This document shows positions 33,186 to 40,083 of a stretch of DNA of 40,083 nt, piece by piece. The DNA is from Sulfurimonadaceae bacterium (lineage in GTDB: Bacteria; Campylobacterota; Campylobacteria; Campylobacterales; Sulfurimonadaceae). Every line of letters begins with the position of its first letter. Within the stretch, counting starts at the first letter, position 1. The position numbers and the translations under genes are program-made. Below the pieces are notes generated by a model. The model was given only the letters and a program-made list of their open reading frames with translations, was not told the origin of the DNA and made no database searches. Location: NCBI GenBank assembly GCA_016744575.1, contig JADGEC010000017.1:1-40083 (forward strand). The letters run 5' to 3'.

Positions 33186-35560
33186 CGTCTCCTCTTCTTA
33201 CTTGGACGTACAAACAGGTAGATCAGTGATCCACCTATCAACACACCGAACAGGACCTGGACCCAGGCACTAAGGTGTAACATCTTACTCAAGATGTTCT
33301 CATGCTCTTTTTTATCTATCTCGATACCTGCCATCTCTGCAGCATGTGCCATAACTGAGATAGCCAGATCGCCTGATGGCATACTCTCATGACAGGAGAG
33401 ACAGACGCCTCTGCGGTCAAGTTTTGCACGCTGCTTCTCATCTAGTGGCTGAGAGAGTTTCCAGTGATGTCCGACAGTCTGAAGCTGCGTACCGTTCTCA
33501 TCAATAAAACGTGAATAGTCATTCTTAAGATTGGCTATACGCGGTATCTGTTCATCGACATAAGTCGGTAGGACTCTGCCATCGGCTGTCATCAGATCGA
33601 TGATCGTATCTTTACTTGGATCACCATTGAGTTTACCACCGCCAATACCCAACCCTATCGCTTTCGCACTGGTGTGACAGCTCTCGCAAGTCCGACTATG
33701 CTTGGAAATAGTGTGTGGCTGGATAGGGGCCATATCGATAGCGTTCTGACCCTCTTCACCTGCACCCTCTACATTTGGGATCTTAAAGATATGGTTTTGA
33801 AGCAGCGCATTGCCCTCTTTACCTATGACCGTGATCGTCGTCTGACAACCCGGGATCGTAGGAGAGATACGCCCCTCACCGTTTTGACTTAGTGCCGGGT
33901 CTTCCCAGCGGAGAAATGAACGAGTCTCCGTCACCTGTCCATCGACAAGGTACTCTCTCAGGTCACGCATCCCACCGGTAGTACCGTGGATGTCACTATC
34001 ATGTGAAGCGGCCAGATAGTCCACGTTTTTCTTGCCTTCAGAGTAGTCGATCTTGACATGACAACCGTAACATTGTGGTGCCCAGGTCGCATGGCAGGTG
34101 TAGCACTCCATGTTCTCCGTATGAGCAGAGATCTGATCCATTGCGACTAGAGCAGTCTTTGAAAGCTTCTTCTCTTTTTTGAGTGCTTTCAACGGTGTCA
34201 GCTCTATATCTTTTCCAGAGGCAAGATGTATGGTGACATGGTCACCTTTTTTTGCCGTATGGACCAGTGGATTACCGCGAGCACTCAAGAGATGACCCTC
34301 TTGCGGATCTTCCACGTTACCCTTTTTCAGATACTCTGCGACTGTCTTCGTCACACCCCGTGATTCGCCTGTCTTGGCTGTCGTGTTAAACTCATCAGAA
34401 TAGCCCAGTGGAAGTTCCCACGGATATTTAGTCGTCGTACCGTGACAGTCCTGACACTCTATCTCCACAGCTGCTGCGTTCGCACCACCGAGGAAACCAT
34501 CACCATGCATATCGTTGGACGTATGGCAGTCCTGACAGAGCATCCCTTTTTGATAGTGGATATCCTCTTGCATGTGCATGTAACGTTTTGTGTGAAGTTT
34601 CGGCTGTTCATTACCCTCGCTGTCAAAGGTCCCTTGATACTCCGTCTCCATCAAGCCTTGATAAGAGACGCCGATGCGCTTGCCCCGGTTATGACAAGTC
34701 GAACAGGTCTCGACCGGAACACCAGAGTACTCAATATCATGGACTTTGACTTTGGCCTTACGCGAACTCTGGATGGCATGCACCAAGAGATGTCCTGGCT
34801 CTTTTTTATCTATCTGTTTGTCATCACCTTCATAAAGACCCTCGTTAGAGTAAGGGATGTGACATGATGCACAGCCGATGCCGCGGTAGTCACCGCGTTT
34901 TTCCCGTCCTTTAGAACCGGTATGGCAGCGCAGACACTCCTGACGAAGGTAAGTATAGACAGCTAGTGACGGGTCTTGCTCGATCTCATCTGCTGTGGGG
35001 GCTGCCGGGAGTTCATGCATCTCCTCCGGAAAACCCTGAGGTTCCAGTTCGGCAAGCTTCTCCATATAGGCTTGATAGTGTTTAGTACCGAGTCTTTTAT
35101 GGGGGTCAGATGGGTTTTTTGTCGCAAAGGTCCCTGCAGTATGTTCATAACCCTCTTTGGCACCAAAGCTCCAGAGCGCACCCTGTATCTTGCCTTGTTC
35201 AGTCATCATCAGGGAGTTCATCTGGGCATCGACTTGCTCTTGATGGCACATCCCACAGGTGTTCTGATTGATCCAGGTGCTTCCCGGAGCAGGATAGAAC
35301 TCTTTTGGACCTTTGTTCTCTTTGAAGTAGTCTACTGTTCCTATATGGGAACGCTCTTTGACCCAGGTAGTCGGGGTCCCTCCATGACAGACGATGCAGT
35401 CGTTGCCTTTGTGGCCAGCTTTTTCAGCGACTTTATAGATAGCTTGCATCATCTTGGAGTGGGGATCACGTATATCTTCTATGCCCTCATGACAGCCGAC
35501 ACAACTGTTAGCACTCCAGAGCATGGAAAAAGAGAAGAGGATAAACAGTAAGACTCTCAT
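33179..35560 (-). CDS. 12-haem c-type cytochrome with a C-terminal membrane anchor
   Basis: A 793-aa periplasmic electron-transfer protein. I take ATG 35560 as the start because a clean signal peptide follows (MRVLLFILFSFSMLWS), with the first haem motif CVGCH just after it. The 44 codons upstream of it are nusB-region sequence read out of frame. I count twelve CxxCH motifs (CVGCH, CIVCH, CGMCH, CLRCH, CASCH, CSTCH, CQDCH twice, CYTCH, CYGCH, CESCH, CLSCH). A transmembrane helix (HLSAWVQVLFGVLIGGSLIYLFV) and the basic tail RPSKKRRRW end the protein, anchoring it to the inner membrane. No catalytic family is clear to me. A quinol-linked or interspecies electron carrier is a guess. Confidence 0.88.
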   Translation of the reverse strand: MRVLLFILFSFSMLWSANSCVGCHEGIEDIRDPHSKMMQAIYKVAEKAGHKGNDCIVCHGGTPTTWVKERSHIGTVDYFKENKGPKEFYPAPGSTWINQNTCGMCHQEQVDAQMNSLMMTEQGKIQGALWSFGAKEGYEHTAGTFATKNPSDPHKRLGTKHYQAYMEKLAELEPQGFPEEMHELPAAPTADEIEQDPSLAVYTYLRQECLRCHTGSKGREKRGDYRGIGCASCHIPYSNEGLYEGDDKQIDKKEPGHLLVHAIQSSRKAKVKVHDIEYSGVPVETCSTCHNRGKRIGVSYQGLMETEYQGTFDSEGNEQPKLHTKRYMHMQEDIHYQKGMLCQDCHTSNDMHGDGFLGGANAAAVEIECQDCHGTTTKYPWELPLGYSDEFNTTAKTGESRGVTKTVAEYLKKGNVEDPQEGHLLSARGNPLVHTAKKGDHVTIHLASGKDIELTPLKALKKEKKLSKTALVAMDQISAHTENMECYTCHATWAPQCYGCHVKIDYSEGKKNVDYLAASHDSDIHGTTGGMRDLREYLVDGQVTETRSFLRWEDPALSQNGEGRISPTIPGCQTTITVIGKEGNALLQNHIFKIPNVEGAGEEGQNAIDMAPIQPHTISKHSRTCESCHTSAKAIGLGIGGGKLNGDPSKDTIIDLMTADGRVLPTYVDEQIPRIANLKNDYSRFIDENGTQLQTVGHHWKLSQPLDEKQRAKLDRRGVCLSCHESMPSGDLAISVMAHAAEMAGIEIDKKEHENILSKMLHLSAWVQVLFGVLIGGSLIYLFVRPSKKRRRW

Positions 35561-35597
35561 GTTCAGACTACCTTGATCGTTTTTCGCAAAGAAGGGA

Positions 35598-35999
35598 CTA
35601 CGATTTGTCTCTGGCGATAGCGTCGAGCACACCATTGATAAACTTCGGAGACTGCTCGGCAGCAAACGCTTTGGTGATCTCGATGGCTTCATTGATCACT
35701 ACCGCAGAGTCAAGGTCACCATAAAGGATCTCATAAGCACCTAGACGCAGAGTTGCACGTTCTATAGAGCCAAGACGATCAAAGTCCCACTCTTTTAGGT
35801 GTGTCTCGATGGCTTTATCGACCACTTCAAGATTATCCATCACACCGCGAAAAAGTGTCATCGCAAACTCTTTTTGTTTATTCCGGATCTTCTTGTCTTC
35901 AAGGATCTCATCTGAGTATTCAGCAATACTCTTATTTCCTAAGTCATATGCATAAAGAAGACTGACTACAGCCATTCTGGCATGATGTCTAGTTGCCAT
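35598..35999 (-). CDS. nusB: transcription antitermination factor NusB
   Basis: A 133-aa all-helical RNA-binding protein that, with NusE (S10), assembles the rRNA antitermination complex. [22 protein letters not shown] is the N-terminal arginine-rich helix, and LGSIERATLRLGAYEILYGDLDSAVVINEAIEITKAFAAEQSPKFINGVLDAI is the C-terminal NusB signature. Its ATG shares a base with the ribH stop (TAATG-type overlap), as in the conserved ribH-nusB pair. Confidence 0.96.
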   Translation of the reverse strand: MATRHHARMAVVSLLYAYDLGNKSIAEYSDEILEDKKIRNKQKEFAMTLFRGVMDNLEVVDKAIETHLKEWDFDRLGSIERATLRLGAYEILYGDLDSAVVINEAIEITKAFAAEQSPKFINGVLDAIARDKS

Positions 36000-36469
36000 T
36001 ACGCGTCGATCTTCTTATAGAGTTGCAACATCTCGATCACTGTCACCATCGCCTCAAAACCTTTATTTCCGGCTTTTGTCCCAGCACGTTCGATAGCCTG
36101 TTCGATAGTATCTGTCGTAAGTAGACCAAATGCCACTGGTTTACTATGCTTCAAAGAGACTGTCGCGATCCCTTTCGTAGCTTCAGCTGAGATATAATCA
36201 AAATGTGGAGTGGACCCACGGATCACTGCACCAAGGGCACAGACTGCCTCATATTTTCCAGAAGCGAGTAGTCTCTCTATAGCCATAGGAAGTTCAAAAG
36301 CACCTGGGACCAGGACTAATGCAAGGTCATCCTCATCTCCGCCATGACGTAAGTAGGCATCTTTTGCCCCTTCGACCAATCTGTCAGTGATAAGATGGTT
36401 CCATCTTGTCGATACTATAGCTACTTTTTTTCCGTTCTGGACCTGAAGTCCACCCTCGATTACCTGCAT
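35999..36469 (-). CDS. ribH: 6,7-dimethyl-8-ribityllumazine synthase
   Basis: A 156-aa enzyme that joins the pyrimidine and dihydroxybutanone phosphate to form the riboflavin precursor lumazine; the family assembles as pentamers or 60-mer shells. [65 protein letters not shown] and [27 protein letters not shown] are the family blocks. The catalytic His is in TPHFDY. AAAGGAT lies before ATG 36469, ten bases after the kdsA stop. Confidence 0.96.
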   Translation of the reverse strand: MQVIEGGLQVQNGKKVAIVSTRWNHLITDRLVEGAKDAYLRHGGDEDDLALVLVPGAFELPMAIERLLASGKYEAVCALGAVIRGSTPHFDYISAEATKGIATVSLKHSKPVAFGLLTTDTIEQAIERAGTKAGNKGFEAMVTVIEMLQLYKKIDA

Positions 36470-36479
36470 TTTTATCCTT

Positions 36480-37274
36480 TTATTTTACTGCGTCTATTTT
36501 TGTCAACGTCTCTGTCAACGATTTCAATTGCTCTAATCTTAACATGTTTGGTCCATCACTCAATGCGATAGACGGGTCAAAATGTGTCTCAAAAAAGAAA
36601 CCGTCCACACCTACTGCTGCCGCTGCTTTACTGAGATAAGGGGCCATCGAACTATCCCCCGTAGTCGTACCGCCACCACCACCAGGCATCTGTACCGAAT
36701 GCGTCGCATCAAAGACGACAGGAGCAAACTCCCGCATGATCACCAGCGAGCGCATATCGACTACCAAGTTTCCATAACCAAACGTCGAACCACGTTCTGT
36801 CAGCAGTACACCATGCTTTTTAGCGTTCTCATGACTGACCTCATCACAGCCTCTTGTCTTAAGCACTTTAAGAACAGAGTACTGCATATCTGCAGGGTTC
36901 ATGAACTGCCCTTTTTTGATGTTCACTATCTTATCAGTTTTCGCTGCGGCTACTAGCAAGTCTGTCTGACGGCAGAGAAAGGCAGGGATCTGAAGGATAT
37001 CGGCTACTTCCGCGACGGCTTCGATCTGCTGACTTTCATGCACATCTGTGACGATCTGAAAATCAAACTCATCTTTTACCTTCTGTAGAAGACGCAGGCC
37101 CTCATCAAGTCCAGGCCCTCTATAACTCTCTAAAGATGTTCTATTGGCCTTGTCAAAACTGGCCTTGAAATAGAAATCAAAACGATCATCATCACGATAA
37201 GCCTCTAACGAACTTGCGATGGTGAAAAGACTCTCCTCACTCTCGATCACACAAGGTCCTGCCATTAAGATCAT
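36480..37274 (-). CDS. kdsA: 3-deoxy-8-phosphooctulonate synthase (KDO-8-P synthase)
   Basis: A 264-aa TIM-barrel enzyme that condenses arabinose 5-phosphate with phosphoenolpyruvate to make KDO-8-phosphate for lipopolysaccharide core. [73 protein letters not shown] and [12 protein letters not shown] are all present. Its start overlaps the upstream small membrane-protein gene by four bases, and ribH follows after ten bases, the usual Campylobacterota arrangement. Confidence 0.96.
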   Translation of the reverse strand: MILMAGPCVIESEESLFTIASSLEAYRDDDRFDFYFKASFDKANRTSLESYRGPGLDEGLRLLQKVKDEFDFQIVTDVHESQQIEAVAEVADILQIPAFLCRQTDLLVAAAKTDKIVNIKKGQFMNPADMQYSVLKVLKTRGCDEVSHENAKKHGVLLTERGSTFGYGNLVVDMRSLVIMREFAPVVFDATHSVQMPGGGGGTTTGDSSMAPYLSKAAAAVGVDGFFFETHFDPSIALSDGPNMLRLEQLKSLTETLTKIDAVK

Positions 37275-37519
37275 TCTATGCTCCTGTCTTGTCTCATTGT
37301 ATCTGTGTCACTCATATCTTTTTGTTCAAAACCTCTGACACTATCATCGACTTTCTCATAGATGGTATCACTGATATCGATATCCTTGTCATGGTTATAG
37401 TATAACCAGCCACCGACAATAAGCGTGACCAAGCTAAGGAGTAGATGGCCGCCACGAAAAAATACGACGGCGATGATCACTACCACAGCTAGTGATAGAT
37501 ACAACATGTTCTCATCCAT
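37271..37519 (-). CDS. small two-helix membrane protein, unidentified
   Basis: An 82-aa protein. Two hydrophobic segments (about 5-20, [16 protein letters not shown], and 24-40, [17 protein letters not shown]) are followed by a charged tail ([21 protein letters not shown]...). AAAAGGGG lies shortly before ATG 37519, and the stop overlaps kdsA by four bases, so it leads the kdsA-ribH-nusB run. I do not recognise a family. The 34 bases upstream, before the repeat element, contain an AT-rich ATATTTTATAAG that could be its -10. Confidence 0.7.
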   Translation of the reverse strand: MDENMLYLSLAVVVIIAVVFFRGGHLLLSLVTLIVGGWLYYNHDKDIDISDTIYEKVDDSVRGFEQKDMSDTDTMRQDRSIE

Positions 37520-37550
37520 TCAAACCCCTTTTATGACTTATAAAATATCC

Positions 37551-37754
37551 TTAGGGCACCTCTAAAAACCCTGTGTGTCATCAGCGTTTCATACGACTTT
37601 GTGATCAAGGCAGGCTCTTGTCAGCGTAACTGGTTACGGTGGCAAGAGGCTAACGCAGACTCACGATGTTGTATGTGACGCCCTTCGGGAGGACAAATAA
37701 GGTGCAAGCTTCTTTATCCTCTGATGATATACAGGGTTATTAGAGGTACCCTTA
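37551..37754. mobile_element. MITE-like palindromic element, 198 bp, with terminal inverted repeats
   Basis: The 22 bases at 37553-37574 and the reverse complement of 37731-37752 agree at 20 positions. A strong central hairpin joins CTCTTG.CA.CGTAAC (37615-37630) to GTTACG.TG.CAAGAG (37633-37648; 14 of 16 pairs). Further imperfect pairing (TCATACGAC with GTTGTATG) means the whole element can fold on itself. A TTA on each side (37551-37553 and 37752-37754) may be the target duplication around GGG...CCC ends. There is no ORF, so movement would need a transposase elsewhere. It fills the 232-bp gap between the kdsA run and the EamA gene. Confidence 0.75.
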
Positions 37755-38642
37755 TTTACTACGCGCTACCAAAAGGCCGCTAAATACTATCAGGATTATA
37801 CCCAATAGTGTGATCGTTTCGGGAAACGAGTCTCCCAATAGTACTCCGATGACAATAGCAAAGACGATATTGGCATAACTGACAGCTCCGACGATCCCTG
37901 CCTGTGACTCACCATAAGCCCGGGTCATATAGACCTGTGCCAGCGTCGCAAAGATCCCCATACCCACGACATAGAACCAAATGATCCCCTGCGGCATGAC
38001 AAACTCACTGAACATAAAGTCCAACGAAGGAGCGTCCACATAAGGAGACAAAAGCATCAATAATAGTGGCCCGATAGTACCGACTCCCATAAAAGAGAGC
38101 ACTATTGCCCGGGTATCATAATAGCGTTTCAACTCACGTACGGCCGTATAAGCCAAGGCTGCACCTATCCCGCTAAAGATACCAAGCATATCTGTCTTTG
38201 AGAACACAAAGCCTGTCGGTTTGGCGATAAGTACGATCCCGATAAATCCGATAAAGACAGCCGCCCACCCTTTTACCGGAAGCTTCTCTTGTAAAAATAG
38301 CCAGGCAAACACTGCGGTGAAGATGGGTGAGGTCTTAGAGAACGTCATCGCATCTCCAAGCGGGATATGCGCAATGTTATAGAAGAACGCCAATAGTGCC
38401 GTAAAACCCATAAAACCCCGAAAAAAGAGGAGAAACGGCCTTCCACCTTTATGCTTCATAGGGCTTTTCATGATCGCTGCACCAATGATCAGGACACCGA
38501 AGACATTACGAAAAAAGACCACTTCCAGTGAAGGAAGCTCTGTACTCGCCAATTTCGCAAAAGCTCCCATGATGGCAAACAAAAAAGAGGCGATCAGCAT
38601 AAACAGGACTCCACGATCCATTGATGAAATATACTGTCTCAA
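37752..38642 (-). CDS. EamA/DMT-family transporter
   Basis: An inner-membrane protein of about 296 aa with ten predicted helices and two EamA repeats: LFMLIASFLFAIMGAFAKLASTELPSLEVVFFRN in the first half and IFSGIGAALAYTAVRELKRY...AGIVGAVSYANIVFAIVIGVLLGDSFPETITLLGIILIVFSGLLVARSK in the second. The family exports metabolites, amino acids or nucleotide-related compounds; the substrate cannot be told. The start is TTG 38642 (AAGAG five bases upstream) or ATG 38621 (a better codon but a poor ribosome binding site). Its TAA stop coincides with the edge of the palindromic element. Confidence 0.88.
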   Translation of the reverse strand: MRQYISSMDRGVLFMLIASFLFAIMGAFAKLASTELPSLEVVFFRNVFGVLIIGAAIMKSPMKHKGGRPFLLFFRGFMGFTALLAFFYNIAHIPLGDAMTFSKTSPIFTAVFAWLFLQEKLPVKGWAAVFIGFIGIVLIAKPTGFVFSKTDMLGIFSGIGAALAYTAVRELKRYYDTRAIVLSFMGVGTIGPLLLMLLSPYVDAPSLDFMFSEFVMPQGIIWFYVVGMGIFATLAQVYMTRAYGESQAGIVGAVSYANIVFAIVIGVLLGDSFPETITLLGIILIVFSGLLVARSK

Positions 38643-38776
38643 ATGCGCTCTTTTATAATATTTTCGGAAGTGTAGTCAAAATTTCATTACAGTTGATTTA
38701 CTTATGAAGACTACTATCACGATTCAAAGGACGCGCCTATCCTCAAGGATGCCCCTAAAAACAGATAGTGCATTGG

Positions 38777-38782
38777 TATAAT
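38777..38782 (+). promoter_or_regulatory. -10 box for the DjlA-like gene
   Basis: TATAAT lies 17 bases before ATG 38800, with AAAGGA in between. The 157-bp divergent gap (38643-38799) also holds a minus-strand TATTATAA close to the EamA start and a small ATCCT-CA-AGGAT hairpin (38732-38743). Confidence 0.55.
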
Positions 38783-38799
38783 GTGCACAAAGGATCTCC

Positions 38800-39558
38800 A
38801 TGACACAACTGATAATCTTTTTTCTTATAGGTCTGTTCATCACCTGGGTGATCAGAGGCTACCGACGTTTTGAGCATAACCGGTACGACCCGAAGCAATT
38901 CAAGAACATCACCATCACCAAAGAACAGCTTGCAAGAAGTGAACTCGGACTCTTTGTCGCTTTAGTCGCAAAAGTCGCTAAGGCTGATGGTCGCATAGAT
39001 GAGCTCGAAGCTGAACTTGTAGGTAATATGTTCACAGATATCAGTAAACTCTTCCCTGATCCCATCAAGACCAAAGAGATCTTAAAAGAGATCTTCAATA
39101 TTGAGAAACAGAGTATCTATAACATCGATGAAAAAGCCCTTGCTCTTCAACGGATCATCCACCGAGATCCTCAAAAACGGCAGATGATGATGGCTTTTCT
39201 GGTCAACCTGGCCTATATCGATGGACATCTCAGCAATACTGAAGAGAAGATGCTGTTAAAGATCGCGGCGTTCTTACATTTCAATACCGCTCAGATAGAG
39301 ACTATGCTTCAGCAGGCATCACAGATGCACCATAATGCTACATCCCACTCCTCTATTGAGGACGCCTATGCACTTTTAGGTGCGACTAATAGTGAGAGCA
39401 CCGCTGTGATAAAGAAAAAGTACCGGGCACTTGTCAGGCAGTATCATCCCGACATCGTAAAGGCACAGGGAGCTGATGATGACTACATCGAACAAGCTAC
39501 CGAGAAGGTCCAGGAGATCAATGCTGCCTACGAGATGATCAAAAAGATAAAGGGTTAG
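38800..39558 (+). CDS. DjlA-like membrane co-chaperone (TerB plus J domain)
   Basis: A 252-aa protein with an N-terminal membrane helix (LIIFFLIGLFITWVIRGY), a TerB-like helical domain (about 48-175: LGLFVALVAKVAKADGRIDELEAELVGNMF...AYIDGHLSNTEEKMLLKIAAFL) and a C-terminal J domain (about 185-252: DAYALLGATNSESTAVIKKKYRALVRQYHPDIV...QEINAAYEMIKK). The HPD tripeptide needed to stimulate DnaK ATPase is intact. The same order occurs in E. coli DjlA. AAAGGA precedes ATG 38800. Confidence 0.92.
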   Translation: MTQLIIFFLIGLFITWVIRGYRRFEHNRYDPKQFKNITITKEQLARSELGLFVALVAKVAKADGRIDELEAELVGNMFTDISKLFPDPIKTKEILKEIFNIEKQSIYNIDEKALALQRIIHRDPQKRQMMMAFLVNLAYIDGHLSNTEEKMLLKIAAFLHFNTAQIETMLQQASQMHHNATSHSSIEDAYALLGATNSESTAVIKKKYRALVRQYHPDIVKAQGADDDYIEQATEKVQEINAAYEMIKKIKG

Positions 39559-39591
39559 AAACGCTTCGAAGACAGGGCGATCACGACAACC

Positions 39592-40080
39592 CTACTCCTG
39601 CTCTTCTCTCTCTATCTCATCAAGACCCAACTCGATGCCCAAGACCCATTCATAGGGTATGACTATGTTACTCGTCTTGTCATCTACCAAATAGAACTGA
39701 CTATAAAGTCCAAGATCTGATTCCTCGAATAGTCCCTGCTTGACTACTACCTCAGCTGCCAACTCACGTAATAGGCGGCCGATCTTAAACTGCTGTACAA
39801 GCTCATCATCTGTGACGATCGCATATTCGATGTAATCACCTTCACGAAGCAATAGATATTTTCTAAACAAGATCGCTCTTCTAAAGATCGGGTACATTAT
39901 CGCACCAAAAGCCAATACAGCAATGGCCACAGCGGGGTCTAACCAATAGACAAATAGAGCAAAGAGAGACGTCATCAACCACCAAAATATGAACACAAAG
40001 AGAGCGAATCGCTCAAATATGACCGATCGAAATACCGTGACCAACATAGGCAGGGTCTGCCACCACGAAGACTTACGCAT
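39592..40080 (-). CDS. unidentified membrane protein with two N-terminal helices
   Basis: 162 aa, complete within the window; the ATG is at 40080, three bases from the edge. Two hydrophobic helices (about 27-47, LFVFIFWWLMTSLFALFVYWL, and 50-67, AVAIAVLAFGAIMYPIFR) are followed by a cytoplasmic-looking domain of about 90 residues (LLLREGDYIEYAIVTDDELVQQFKIGRLLRELAAEVVVKQGLFEESDLGLYSQFYLVDD) and an acidic end. No family recognised. It converges with the DjlA-like gene across a 33-base gap without a clear terminator. Confidence 0.7.
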   Translation of the reverse strand: MRKSSWWQTLPMLVTVFRSVIFERFALFVFIFWWLMTSLFALFVYWLDPAVAIAVLAFGAIMYPIFRRAILFRKYLLLREGDYIEYAIVTDDELVQQFKIGRLLRELAAEVVVKQGLFEESDLGLYSQFYLVDDKTSNIVIPYEWVLGIELGLDEIEREEQE

Positions 40081-40083
40081 AAT

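Noticed and set aside
33179-35692. Longer version of the multihaem cytochrome with 44 extra N-terminal residues
   Set aside because: The added residues are nusB-region sequence read in another frame and would bury the signal peptide that starts at ATG 35560.
38742-38775. Possible half copy of the 198-bp palindromic element
   Set aside because: Only GG.TGCCCCTAAAAAC resembles the left end. There is no matching right end or central hairpin, so it is probably chance.
1-40083. tRNA, rRNA, CRISPR array, integrase or attachment sites near the adhesin locus
   Set aside because: I scanned the intergenic gaps by eye and saw no cloverleaf, regular spaced repeats or recombinase gene, so acquisition as a classical genomic island is not supported.

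Overview
The window looks like chromosome of a free-living Campylobacterota bacterium of the Sulfurimonas/Sulfurovum kind. This is inferred from gene content and order: the lon-bamD block facing fliW-proC, the kdsA-ribH-nusB run, a futalosine-pathway mqnC coupled to an M16-like gene, a Campylobacter-length RecG, and small PAS, Hpt and hybrid-kinase signalling proteins. I see no rRNA, tRNA, CRISPR array, prophage or transposase gene.

Layout. 1-1720 (minus): a small LptM-like lipoprotein, nadB, and the start of an nhaD-type antiporter that runs off the left edge. 1691-3908 (plus): a DUF721-like protein overlapping uvrC. 3966-10034 (plus): a signalling cluster with a PAS protein, an Hpt protein with two Hpt-like modules (one lacking its histidine), a membrane hybrid kinase with a NIT-type sensor, and a CheY-like regulator. 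It ends at a bidirectional terminator. 10090-13361 (minus): lon and bamD. 13606-14755 (plus): fliW and proC.

14801-27737 (plus) is the most interesting part. It is an accessory surface locus encoding two giant secreted proteins (about 1866 and 1536 aa) with related MshQ-like C-termini, followed by three overlapping prepilin-like genes resembling mshD, mshO and mshP. Each giant gene has a closely related leader of about 80 bp upstream and a short ORF with a good ribosome binding site just before it. I read this as a type IV (MSHA-like) minor-pilin/tip-adhesin locus in which the adhesin has duplicated and diversified: PPC-DUF11-cadherin-like in copy 1, PPC-LamG-GON-like in copy 2.

27885-28427 (plus) is a long-form ribosome hibernation factor, convergent with recG. 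28493-37519 (minus) is a long, mostly overlapping run of genes: a small membrane protein, kdsA, ribH, nusB, a 12-haem membrane-anchored cytochrome c, a DUF302 protein, mqnC, an M16 homologue without the zinc motif, and recG. A 198-bp MITE-like element with terminal inverted repeats (37554-37751) separates this run from an EamA-family transporter. The right end holds a TerB/J-domain (DjlA-like) protein and an unidentified two-helix membrane protein.
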